Shown here: in pieces, positions 6,777 through 14,335 of the stretch | Position numbering within the stretch: the stretch's first letter is position 1 | Layout of the letters: each line of letters opens with the position of its first letter | Assembly: GCF_027257195.1 (NCBI RefSeq) | Contig: NZ_JAPDFS010000001.1 | Location: 1-64,000, forward strand | Reading direction: 5' to 3' | DNA length: 64,000 nucleotides | Source of the DNA: Halorubrum sp. F4 | GTDB taxonomy: Archaea; Halobacteriota; Halobacteria; Halobacteriales; Haloferacaceae | Translations under genes and position numbers: made by a program | The notes under the pieces: generated by a model | The model's database searches: none | Told to the model about the DNA's origin: nothing | Seen by the model: only the letters and a program-made list of their open reading frames with translations

Positions 6777-8867
6777 TTAGCGGCGTGCCACGAGGGCGGC
6801 CGCGAGCAACGCGACGATCGCGAGGACGACGCCGAATCCGGGCGTGTCATCGTCCGTCGTTCCGTCCTCAGCCGTCTCGTCGTTGTTCATCTCCCCGGCA
6901 TTCATGTCGTCGTCACCGTCCATGTTCTCGTCTTCCATGCCGTCATCGCTCATCGCTTCGTCGTCCATGCCGTCGTTACCGTCCGCGTCCGATCCGTCCG
7001 TTCCGTCGTCGCTCGCGACCGTCAGCTCGGCCGGCGACATCACCGGCGATCCGGCGGCCACGTAGGGAACGTCCTCTGCGCCTTCGGTGGCCGGGAAGTC
7101 GTACGTCTCGTTCTCGTTCGTGTCCCGATGAGCCATGGCGAGGACGGTGTCGTCCCCGGTCAACGGGTCGTCCAGCGCGATCTCGACCTCGGCGTGCGTG
7201 CCGGGCTCGAGGTAGTCGCTCGTGCCGCGGATGCTCTCGAGGACCGCGCCGTCCGCGAGCGAGGAGTCGTGAACCGTCACGAACCCGCCGTCGTGAAGCG
7301 TCACGTCCTTGACGACGACCGTCTCTCCGTCGGTCTCCTGGTCGGCCGTCTCCACGGACGCGGTGACCCGTGCCGTCGCACCGGTCATCACGATCTCCTC
7401 GTCGCCGTCGACGTAGGGGCCGTCGTCCGTCCCCTCGGTCTCGACGAAGTCGTACGTCATGTCGTCGTCCGAGTCCGTGTGCGGCATCGCGAACAGGTGG
7501 TGCGTGTCGCGGATCGGCTCGTCGAGTTCGATCACGACGTCCTCGTGGACGCCCGGTTCGAGGTAGTCGCTCGTGCCGCGGACGGAATCGAAGACCGCAC
7601 CGCCGGCGAGCGACGCGTCGTGGACCGTTACGAACCCTCCCTCGCTCACGTCGACGCGGTCGACGGTGACCGTCGTTCCGTCGGTGCTTTGTCCGTCGAA
7701 GGCGACGCTCGCGGAGACGGTCACCGAACCGTCGTCCATCACGATATCGCCGGAATCGGTCGTGTACGGACCGTCCTCCTCATCCCCGGTGGCGGGGAAG
7801 TCGTAGGTTTCGTCGTCGTTCGTGTCCCGGTGAGCCATCGCGAACAGCGAGTCGTCCTCGGCCAGGGGGTCGTCGAGCGAGACGACGACGTCCCGATGGA
7901 TCCCGGGCTCGAGGTAGTCGCTCGTGCCGCGGATGCTCTCGAGGACGGCCCCGTCGCCGATCGAGGAATCGTGCATCGTTACGAACCCGCCGTCAGGGAG
8001 GTACACCTCGTCGACGACGACCGTGTTCCCGCCGCTCGCCTGCGCGGAGAACGTCGCGCGGGCATCGTCATCGAGTTCGGCGTCGAACTCGTCCATCACG
8101 ATCTCCTCGTCACCGTCGACGTAGGGACCGTCCTCCTCACCCTCGGTGGCGGGGAAGTCGTAGGTTCCGTCGTCGTTCGTATCTTGGTGAACCATGGCGA
8201 ACAGCGAGTCGTCGTTCTCCAGCTCGTCGTCGAGCCGGACGCGAACGTCCTCGTGAACGCCGGCCTCCAGGTAGTCGCTCGTGCCGCGGATGCTCTCGAA
8301 GACGGCTCCGTCCGCGAGCGAGGAGTCGTGAACCGTTACGAACCCGCCCTCGCTCAGTTCGACGCGGTCGACGACGATCGAGCTCCCCTCGGTGGGCTGG
8401 TCGGTCGCCTCGACGGTCGCCGACGCGGTCACCGCCGCGTTCTCCATGGCGATCTCCCCGTCGACCGTGTATGGACCGTCGACCGCGCCGTTCGAGGAGA
8501 CGAACGTGTACGCGCGGTCGCCGTCGGTGTCCCGGTGGGCCATCGCGTGGAACGTTCCCGCGTCGATCTCGTCCGTGAGCTCGACGGTCACGTTCTCGTG
8601 TGTCCCGGCCGCGAGGTACGCGCTCGTGCCGACGACGCTGCCGAGCACGTCGCCGTCCGCGAGCGTGTCGTCGTGGATCGTCACGAACCCGCCGTCGGGG
8701 ACGCGGACCTCGTCGACGACGACCGTGGATCCGCCGGACGTCCCGTCGGAGAAACTCACGCTCGCCGCTTGCTCGGTGTTCTGTGCCGTGACCGCGCCCG
8801 CCGCGCCGGCGACTGCCGACACGACGAGTACGACCACCATCGCCGATGTGAATGCGCTGTTGCGCAT
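6777..8867 (-). CDS. PGF-CTERM surface protein with five repeat domains
   Basis: A cell-surface protein of 696 residues. Residues 1-29 are a Sec signal peptide (short basic start, long hydrophobic core, AGAVTAQ). Five copies of a domain of about 117 residues follow, each marked by GGFVTxHD (near residues 61, 177, 296, 412, 531) and a GTSxYLxxGxH segment; this matches a haloarchaeal repeat catalogued as DUF7282 (name from memory). Then comes a linker rich in Asp, Glu, Met and Asn, and the end TPGFG plus a hydrophobic helix and ALVARR, the PGF-CTERM signal cut and lipidated by archaeosortase A. The ATG at 8867 is chosen because it starts the signal peptide and a TATA (TTTTTATG, 8888-8895) is 25 nt upstream. 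It is probably an anchored surface protein with unknown ligand. Confidence 0.88.
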   Translation of the reverse strand: MRNSAFTSAMVVVLVVSAVAGAAGAVTAQNTEQAASVSFSDGTSGGSTVVVDEVRVPDGGFVTIHDDTLADGDVLGSVVGTSAYLAAGTHENVTVELTDEIDAGTFHAMAHRDTDGDRAYTFVSSNGAVDGPYTVDGEIAMENAAVTASATVEATDQPTEGSSIVVDRVELSEGGFVTVHDSSLADGAVFESIRGTSDYLEAGVHEDVRVRLDDELENDDSLFAMVHQDTNDDGTYDFPATEGEEDGPYVDGDEEIVMDEFDAELDDDARATFSAQASGGNTVVVDEVYLPDGGFVTMHDSSIGDGAVLESIRGTSDYLEPGIHRDVVVSLDDPLAEDDSLFAMAHRDTNDDETYDFPATGDEEDGPYTTDSGDIVMDDGSVTVSASVAFDGQSTDGTTVTVDRVDVSEGGFVTVHDASLAGGAVFDSVRGTSDYLEPGVHEDVVIELDEPIRDTHHLFAMPHTDSDDDMTYDFVETEGTDDGPYVDGDEEIVMTGATARVTASVETADQETDGETVVVKDVTLHDGGFVTVHDSSLADGAVLESIRGTSDYLEPGTHAEVEIALDDPLTGDDTVLAMAHRDTNENETYDFPATEGAEDVPYVAAGSPVMSPAELTVASDDGTDGSDADGNDGMDDEAMSDDGMEDENMDGDDDMNAGEMNNDETAEDGTTDDDTPGFGVVLAIVALLAAALVARR

Positions 8868-8887
8868 GAAGGAGTCGACCGAGAGGG

Positions 8888-8943
8888 CATAAAAAGCGAT
8901 TTGCCGAACTGCGGCCACCTTCCCACCCAAATCCGTTCCGAAA
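8888..8943 (-). promoter_or_regulatory. Surface-protein promoter and upstream motif
   Basis: The minus-strand TATA TTTTTATG spans 8888-8895. About 30 nt further upstream (8926-8943) is CCCAAATCCGTTCCGAAA on the plus strand, which nearly repeats the sequence at 9414-9433 before the neighbouring membrane-protein gene. A shared regulator site is possible. Confidence 0.45.
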
Positions 8944-9066
8944 GCGAACCGGATCGGTCGTAGGGACGGGCATCCGAGTCGCTACGACGGAGACGGCTCT
9001 CGAACCGTACTCAGCGACCGAACACGCGCGGAACGGAAGGCGGATGCGCCGTGAAACCCGTCCTCC

Positions 9067-9375
9067 TCAGTCCCAGGTGACCCACACGAGAAACAGCAGT
9101 CCGACCGTCTGGAGCACGTGGAGCCCCATCATGGCCCGCCAGGCGACCGGGGGAACCGCCTCGCTCGCGAACCACGCCGACAGCATCGGGTCGACCAGGT
9201 AGATGTAGAGCGCGAGCGCGTTCTCCCCGAGCAGAAACCCGCCGAACATCACCAGTCCAAGGGTGTGTTTCGACCGGAACTGTAGGTAGTTCCGTCCCCA
9301 CACCCAGACGAGCGCGAGGAGCAGGGCCACGTTCAGCCCCGCGGAGAACCGTGCCACGTCGAACCAGAAACTCAT
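9067..9375 (-). CDS. Small membrane protein (DUF7521-like)
   Basis: A protein of 102 residues with three or four hydrophobic helices (about residues 8-26, 36-58, 70-98). It resembles a haloarchaeal family catalogued as DUF7521 (name from memory), whose genes commonly sit beside a small winged-helix regulator, as here. Function unknown; a membrane sensor or anchor for the regulator is one idea. The minus-strand TATA GCGGTTATAC (9401-9410) lies about 26-30 nt before the ATG, so the gene has its own leaderless promoter as well as lying 90 nt downstream of the regulator gene. Confidence 0.75.
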   Translation of the reverse strand: MSFWFDVARFSAGLNVALLLALVWVWGRNYLQFRSKHTLGLVMFGGFLLGENALALYIYLVDPMLSAWFASEAVPPVAWRAMMGLHVLQTVGLLFLVWVTWD

Positions 9376-9400
9376 CGTACACCTGCTATCGGGTGTGGGG

Positions 9401-9433
9401 GTATAACCGCTTTCCCAAATTCGTTCCGAATTT
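9401..9433 (-). promoter_or_regulatory. Promoter with inverted-repeat operator candidate
   Basis: The inverted repeat AAATTCG-TTC-CGAATTT (9417-9433) lies seven bases upstream of the TATA at 9401-9410, where a repressor or activator would touch the BRE/TATA complex. The winged-helix regulator is encoded directly upstream (9466-9747) and is the obvious candidate to bind here. Confidence 0.5.
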
Positions 9434-9465
9434 CGTGCCGATCCGGTACCGACCGAGCCCTCCGT

Positions 9466-9747
9466 TCACGTGTCATCCGTTTGCTCCATGATCGTTTCTA
9501 TCGTCTCCCAGTGCTGGCGTGCTCGCGGCGTCGGCAGGTAGATCGCGCCGTAGTCGTCGCCGCTGCTCTCGACGACGCCGTTGTCGATCAGGACGTCGAG
9601 ATGGTGTCGCACCGTCTTGTAATCCAACTCGAGGTCCTCGGCCAGCTGGTTCGCGTTTCGCGGGCGCTCGTCGAGCGCCCGCAACAGCCGGACGCGGTTC
9701 GCGCCGCCCCGCGTTCCGGTCAACACGTACCAGAGTGCCGCTTCCAT
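9466..9747 (-). CDS. ArsR-like winged-helix regulator
   Basis: A 93-residue DNA-binding protein made of one winged helix: RPRNANQLAEDLELDYKTVRHHL (29-50 region) is the helix-turn-helix, then VLIDNGVVESSGDDYGAIYLP is the wing. It acts on transcription, presumably as a dimer; no metal-binding Cys pair of classical ArsR proteins is present. The gene lies 90 nt upstream of the small membrane-protein gene, the pairing usual for this family. A close paralogue at 54255-54533 shares most of its sequence, including the opening WYVLTGTRGG, but has no membrane partner. Confidence 0.85.
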   Translation of the reverse strand: MEAALWYVLTGTRGGANRVRLLRALDERPRNANQLAEDLELDYKTVRHHLDVLIDNGVVESSGDDYGAIYLPTPRARQHWETIETIMEQTDDT

Positions 9748-9854
9748 CGTATTCGAATCGCGGGGACGGCACCTAACTCCACCGCTCCGCGTCGATCCTG
9801 CCGATCGTCTCCGTTCGACTCCGTTCGACTCCCGATTCGGAGCAGCGACCGTGA

Positions 9855-10811
9855 CTACCGGTTCCGACTCACCGGGAACGCGACCCGATCGGGGTGGTCG
9901 TTGAACCGACCGAGTATTCGATCGTACAGCTCGTTTTTCACTCGCTGGCCGCGTCGCGGGTGCGTGAGGTATCGGAGGCGGAGCTCGACCCACGACTCCT
10001 CCTGTTTCAGGTTGACCGTCGGCCCGTCGTGGACCTCCAGCTCGACCGGCGTCTCCGAGAGCGCGTCCCGGTAGGCGGCGATCCCCGCACGCATCTCCTC
10101 GCCCAGCAGGTCCGCGGCCTCCTCGCGCATCACCTCGCGTGCGAACGCCAGGTCCGTCTCGTAGGCGACCTGGATCCCGATCTCGTTCCACACGTACGGC
10201 GACCCGCCCCCGCCGAAGTTGACGACGTTCGAGGAGAGCACGACGCTGTTGGGGACGGTCACGACCCGGCCCGACGGTTGGTTCGTGCTGACGAGCTCCC
10301 CGTTTATCTCCCACAGCGTCGTCACGAGGAACTCCACCTCGATCACGTCGCCTTTCGCGTCGCCGATGCGGACCCGGTCGCCGACGCCGTACGGCTGTTT
10401 GACGGTGATGTACACCCACGCGATGAGCGAGAGGAGCGGCTGTTGGAGCGCGAACGTGATCGCGAACCCGATGACCCCGAGCGAGAAGAGCAGCCCGAGC
10501 CAGTTGTCCGTCAATACCGCGAGCGTCCCGACGGTCCCGACGAACCCGAACGCCAGCCGCAGGAGGTTCCGCGTGTTGTACGCGCGTCGTTTGTTCGAAG
10601 AGCGCATCAGCACGCCCGCGAGCAACCGATAGGTGCCGAAGAGCAGCGCGAACAGCGCGAGGACGAACGCCAGCCGCTCGACGACGAGGTTCGCCGGGTA
10701 GTCGCCGACCGCGGGCCATCCGGCGAGCGGCTCGGCGGTGCCCACGAACACGCCGGCGGCGGCGGCGACGAGCCCGAGGAGCACGGAGCCGAGCGGGATC
10801 GATCGTCTCAC
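9855..10811 (-). CDS. MscS-family mechanosensitive channel
   Basis: A small-conductance mechanosensitive ion channel of 318 residues. Four hydrophobic segments occupy about residues 5-135, the last being the pore-lining helix that precedes the conserved QQPLLSLIAWVYITVKQPYGVGDRVRIGD stretch at the start of the MscS beta domain. The PNSVVLSSNVVNF segment and the C-terminal alpha/beta vestibule (about 210-300) complete the fold. It opens under hypo-osmotic shock to release solutes, a plausible need for a halophile. The next genes on either side are on the same strand but more than 100 nt away, so it probably stands alone. Confidence 0.9.
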   Translation of the reverse strand: MRRSIPLGSVLLGLVAAAAGVFVGTAEPLAGWPAVGDYPANLVVERLAFVLALFALLFGTYRLLAGVLMRSSNKRRAYNTRNLLRLAFGFVGTVGTLAVLTDNWLGLLFSLGVIGFAITFALQQPLLSLIAWVYITVKQPYGVGDRVRIGDAKGDVIEVEFLVTTLWEINGELVSTNQPSGRVVTVPNSVVLSSNVVNFGGGGSPYVWNEIGIQVAYETDLAFAREVMREEAADLLGEEMRAGIAAYRDALSETPVELEVHDGPTVNLKQEESWVELRLRYLTHPRRGQRVKNELYDRILGRFNDHPDRVAFPVSRNR

Positions 10812-10923
10812 GACGGGTGGTCGGCGGGCGGCGGCAAAACCGTTGCGACCGGTCGTTCGGTCCCGCTCCCGATCGCACGCCGACGGTCGTCCCTCCGGGC
10901 CGCTGCCGACGGCCGTCCTCTCG

Positions 10924-12198
10924 TCAGTCGTCGCCGCCAGCGGTCAGCGCGACCGCGCCCGCGAGGACCTCCGTCGCGGCCGCACAGTCCGCCCAGTCGG
11001 TCCACTCGTGCGGGTTGTGCGAGACCCCGTCGCGGGAGGGCGCAAAGAGCAGCGAGGCGTCCGTGACCCGTGCGATCCGCATCGCGTCGTGGGCGGCTCC
11101 CGAGTGGAGGTCGATCGCGGACCGACCCGCGGCGTCGGCCGACTCGTGGACGATCTCCCGGAGCCGGTCGCTCATCGGCTCCGGCTGGACGACCGACGGA
11201 CGGACGAAGTCGGTCTCCACTCCCCGATCGCGCTCCAGTCGGGCGAGGGACTCGCGGGCCGCCTCGGCGATCGCGTCCATCGACTCCGCCTTCACGTCGC
11301 GGACGTCCACGCTCGCCTCGACGCGGCCCGGGACCACGTTCGACGCGTTCGGCGAGACCGAGAGGGAGCCCACGGTGCCGACCGCCGTCTCGGATGACTC
11401 CGCGACGATCTCGTTGGCGGCGGCCTCGACGTCGAGAACGAACTCGCTCGCGGCCGCGAGCGCGTCGGTCCGCTCGTTCATCGCGGTCGCACCCGCGTGG
11501 TTCGCCTCCCCGAGGATCGTCGCATGGCAGTGGCTGATACCCGTGATGGTCGTGACGATCCCGGCGTCGACGCCCTCGTCCTCGAGCGTGGTGTCCTGTT
11601 CGACGTGGAGCTCGTAGAAGGCGTCCCAGCCCGCCGGGTCGAGCGTCTCCGTTCCCTCGCCGCGGTAGCCGATCCGCGAGAGCGCCTCGCCGACCGTCTC
11701 GCCGTCGTCGTTCTCGTAGGCGAGCCCCTCCTCGAGGTCCGTCTCGCCGGTCGCGACGCTCGATCCCAGCAGGCCGTTCCCGTAGGTCGCGCCCTCCTCC
11801 TCGGTGAAGCTGACGACGACGACCGGTCGCTCCGGCTCGACGCCGGCGTCCTGCATGGCACGCACGGACTCGAGGGCGGCGTAGACGCCGAGCGGGCCGT
11901 CGAAGATCCCGCCCTCCGGAACGCTGTCGAGGTGGCTCCCGCACGCGACCGGCGCGGCGTCGGGGTCCGCGGAGTCGGGGACCCACTCGCCGGCGACGTT
12001 GCCGATCGCGTCGACGGTCACCTCCATCCCGGCGTCCTCGAGCCGGTCGACGAATCGATCGCGCGCCTTCCGGTTCGCCTCGCTGCCGGTGCGGTTCGTC
12101 CGTCCGTGCGACTCGGGGTCGTCGAGGTCGAGCCGGCCGAACGCCGCGTTCGCCTCGATGTCCGATCTGAGCCGGTCCGCGTCGACTGGGAGTTCCAT
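10924..12198 (-). CDS. M20-family amidohydrolase (N-carbamoyl-amino acid/allantoate type)
   Basis: A zinc-dependent hydrolase of 424 residues of the AmaB/HyuC/AllC branch of peptidase family M20. Expected metal ligands are present: His in CGSHLDSVPEGG, Asp in IFDGPLGV, the Glu pair in SFTEEEGATYG, His in ELHVEQ, and the C-terminal His in VSHNPHEW. Members cleave N-carbamoyl-L-amino acids or allantoate; the substrate cannot be decided here because no hydantoinase or purine genes are adjacent. The ATG at 12198 is supported by a minus-strand TATA (CCGTTTTTATTC, near 12218-12230) about 25 nt upstream. Longer upstream starts would run through that promoter. Confidence 0.85.
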   Translation of the reverse strand: MELPVDADRLRSDIEANAAFGRLDLDDPESHGRTNRTGSEANRKARDRFVDRLEDAGMEVTVDAIGNVAGEWVPDSADPDAAPVACGSHLDSVPEGGIFDGPLGVYAALESVRAMQDAGVEPERPVVVVSFTEEEGATYGNGLLGSSVATGETDLEEGLAYENDDGETVGEALSRIGYRGEGTETLDPAGWDAFYELHVEQDTTLEDEGVDAGIVTTITGISHCHATILGEANHAGATAMNERTDALAAASEFVLDVEAAANEIVAESSETAVGTVGSLSVSPNASNVVPGRVEASVDVRDVKAESMDAIAEAARESLARLERDRGVETDFVRPSVVQPEPMSDRLREIVHESADAAGRSAIDLHSGAAHDAMRIARVTDASLLFAPSRDGVSHNPHEWTDWADCAAATEVLAGAVALTAGGDD

Positions 12199-12242
12199 AC
12201 GTCTACGGTTCTCCCCCGGAATAAAAACGGTTCGTCGCCGGG

Positions 12243-12307
12243 CCGTCAGATCGTTACGTCGGACTGTCAGGTCGTTACCGTCGGGCTGTCGCGTCGTGGT
12301 CGTCGGA
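12243..12307. repeat. Intergenic tandem repeat, 21-22 bp x3
   Basis: Three head-to-tail units at 12243-12263, 12264-12285 and 12286-12307, built around the core CTGTCAGGTCGTTACC. They fill the spacer between the divergent amidohydrolase gene and the small membrane-protein gene. Confidence 0.7.
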
Positions 12308-12369
12308 TCGACGGACCGTCGCCGCCTCGGAGGGAAAAACACTTGACGTCGCGGATCGACGGCGCTCGT

Positions 12370-12591
12370 ATGGTACCAGTCGTCCCGCTTCAAGGAGGGG
12401 TCGTGGCGGTGATCTCCCTCCTGTTCGCCCTCCTCATGTTCGCGGTCCACATCGCGATGATCGTCTGGACGTACAGCGACGCCCAGAAGCGAAGCGAGCA
12501 TCCGGCGTTCCTCTGGGCCATCGTGGTCTTCTTCGCGCCGCTTCTCGGGATCGTCCTCTACCTGATCCTCGGCCGCGACGGCGGATACTGA
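12370..12591 (+). CDS. Small membrane protein, PLDc_N-like
   Basis: A 73-residue protein with two hydrophobic helices (about 10-35 and 46-66) joined by the polar loop TYSDAQKRSEHP. The W-x-x-Y-x-D-A loop and the ending LYLILGRD resemble the short PLDc_N (phospholipase D N-terminal) membrane module found alone in many prokaryotes. No enzymatic residues are present. Function unknown. The start follows an AAAAACACTT stretch by about 30 nt. The next 200 nt (12592-12792) are a convergent spacer holding two sets of short direct repeats. Confidence 0.75.
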   Translation: MVPVVPLQGGVVAVISLLFALLMFAVHIAMIVWTYSDAQKRSEHPAFLWAIVVFFAPLLGIVLYLILGRDGGY

Positions 12592-12606
12592 CCCTCCCGG
12601 ACGGGT

Positions 12607-12772
12607 TCGTCCTCTCCAGCCTCACTTCTCCGGCCTCACCCTCCCCAGCCTCGCAGCGGCCGCACCGCCGGAACCGCTCGGCGGTGCGGCCCCTGCTCTC
12701 TCGCGCGCGTTTCTCGCGCGCCGACGACCGGGAGATGACGAGACGGCTGAGAGATGGCGAGACGGGATCCGG
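12607..12772. repeat. Short direct repeats in convergent spacer
   Basis: Near 12612-12656 a 14-15 bp pyrimidine-rich unit (CTCCGGCCTCACCCT and variants) occurs three times in tandem. Near 12731-12770 the unit GAGATGACGAGACGG recurs as GAGATGGCGAGACGG. No gene or clear terminator stem is visible in this 200-nt spacer. Confidence 0.5.
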
Positions 12773-12792
12773 TGACCGTCTCCGTCCCGCCT

Positions 12793-14310
12793 TCATCGAA
12801 CGTGGAACTCGCCGAGTTCCCGGAGCCGTCCGGCGAGGTCGTCGCTCAGCGCGTCGCGCTCGACGCGCCACTCCCAGTTGCCGTCGACGGTCCCCGGCTC
12901 GTTGAACCGTGCGTCGCTGCCGAGCCCGAGTAAGTCTTGGACGGTCGTCATCGCGAGGATCGCCTCCGAACTCCACACCTCGTCGACGATCGCCCACTCG
13001 ATCGGACGGTCGCCGCCGTAGCCGAGGTTGTAGTGGAGCGCGTCGCGCTCCTCGGGTGCCAGATCCTCGTAATAGCCGACCCACGTGTCGGTGTCGTGCG
13101 TGGAGGTGTAGCCGACGACGGGCTCGGGGTAATGCATCGGCTGGTACGGGTTGCCCGCCTCCGTCCAGTTCGCGTACTGGGGGACCCGCATCCCGGGGAA
13201 GCCGAACTCGGTCATCAGGTCGTCCATCCGCGCGTCCTCGAACCCGAGGTCCTCCGCGATGAACGGCGCCTCGCCGAACTCGTGTTCGACCGTCTCGAAG
13301 AGCGCCCGTCCCGGGCCGTCGCGCCACTCGCCCGCGGCCGGGTCGTCGGCGTCGGCGGGGATCGCCCAGTACCGAACGAACCCGAGGAAGTGGTCGAGCC
13401 GGGCGACGTCCGCCAGGTCGAACAGCCGGCGGAACCGGTCCATCCACCAGCCGTAGTCGGTCTCGGCGAGCCGCTCCCAGTCGTACACCGGGTTCCCCCA
13501 GCGCTGCCCGTCGTCGCCGGCGTTCGGCGGTACTCCAGCCACCGCGGCCGGCCGGTTGCCCTCGTCGAGCCGGAAGGCCTCGGGGTTCGCCCACACGTCG
13601 GCGGAGTCGAGCGCCACGTAGATCGGTACGTCGCCGACGATCTCGACGCCCGCCTCGGCGGCGACCTCGCGAAGCGCCGCCCACTGCCGGTCGAACGTCC
13701 ACTGGAGGAACGCGTGATACCGGATCTCCTCGACGTGTTCCTCCCGTGCGGCCGCGAGCGCGTCCGGGTCGCGCGTGCGGAGCGGCTCCGGCCACTCGAC
13801 CCACGTGTCCTCGGGTCTGGCGGCCGAGAGCGCGCGAAACAGCGCGTACTCGTCGACCCACGTCTCGCGCTCGCGAAAGGCGTCGAGCGTCTCGGCGTCA
13901 CCCGACCCGTCCGCGGACCGTGCGGACCCCGCGTCCCGTTCCGCCTCGAACCGCTCGAACGCGGTCTCCAGAAGCGGGAGCTTGTACTCCCGGACCGCCC
14001 CGTAATCCACCCTGTCGGCCGGGAAATCGGGGACCGGTTCGAGGTCGTCCGGCTCGAGCCAGCCGTCCTCGACGAGGCCTTCCAGGTCGATCAGGAGGGG
14101 GTTGCCGGCGAACGCCGAGGGAGACTGGTACGGCGACTCGCCGGCGGCCCCGATCGTCGGTCCGAGCGGACACACCTGCCAGTAGTCGACGTCGGCCGTC
14201 CCGAGAAACGAGAGGAACGCCGCCGCGCCGTCGCCCAGGTCGCCGATCCCGTGTGGCCCCGGAAGCGACGTGACGTGACAGAACACTCCGTCGGAGCGAT
14301 CGAATCCCAT
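12793..14310 (-). CDS. malQ: 4-alpha-glucanotransferase (amylomaltase, GH77)
   Basis: A cytoplasmic enzyme of 505 residues that moves alpha-1,4-glucan segments between chains and releases glucose in maltodextrin use. The GH77 catalytic motifs are all present: the nucleophile Asp in ARLDHFLGF, the acid/base Glu in APFIAEDLG, and the third Asp in YTSTHDTDTW. The N-terminus VFCHVTSLPGPHGIGDLG is the usual GH77 opening. The ATG at 14310 is placed two codons before this conserved region; an in-frame ATG lies seven codons earlier. The gene starts 25 nt after the GH13 gene on the same strand, so the two form an operon divergent from the GH15 gene. Confidence 0.93.
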   Translation of the reverse strand: MGFDRSDGVFCHVTSLPGPHGIGDLGDGAAAFLSFLGTADVDYWQVCPLGPTIGAAGESPYQSPSAFAGNPLLIDLEGLVEDGWLEPDDLEPVPDFPADRVDYGAVREYKLPLLETAFERFEAERDAGSARSADGSGDAETLDAFRERETWVDEYALFRALSAARPEDTWVEWPEPLRTRDPDALAAAREEHVEEIRYHAFLQWTFDRQWAALREVAAEAGVEIVGDVPIYVALDSADVWANPEAFRLDEGNRPAAVAGVPPNAGDDGQRWGNPVYDWERLAETDYGWWMDRFRRLFDLADVARLDHFLGFVRYWAIPADADDPAAGEWRDGPGRALFETVEHEFGEAPFIAEDLGFEDARMDDLMTEFGFPGMRVPQYANWTEAGNPYQPMHYPEPVVGYTSTHDTDTWVGYYEDLAPEERDALHYNLGYGGDRPIEWAIVDEVWSSEAILAMTTVQDLLGLGSDARFNEPGTVDGNWEWRVERDALSDDLAGRLRELGEFHVR

Positions 14311-14335
14311 GGCTACGCCTGCGACGGCCACCGAC

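Noticed and set aside
6741..8963. Long plus-strand frame opposite the surface-protein gene
   Set aside because: It mirrors the repeats of the real gene and is rich in Arg and Val, with no motif or promoter; the minus-strand frame has signal peptide, repeats and PGF-CTERM.
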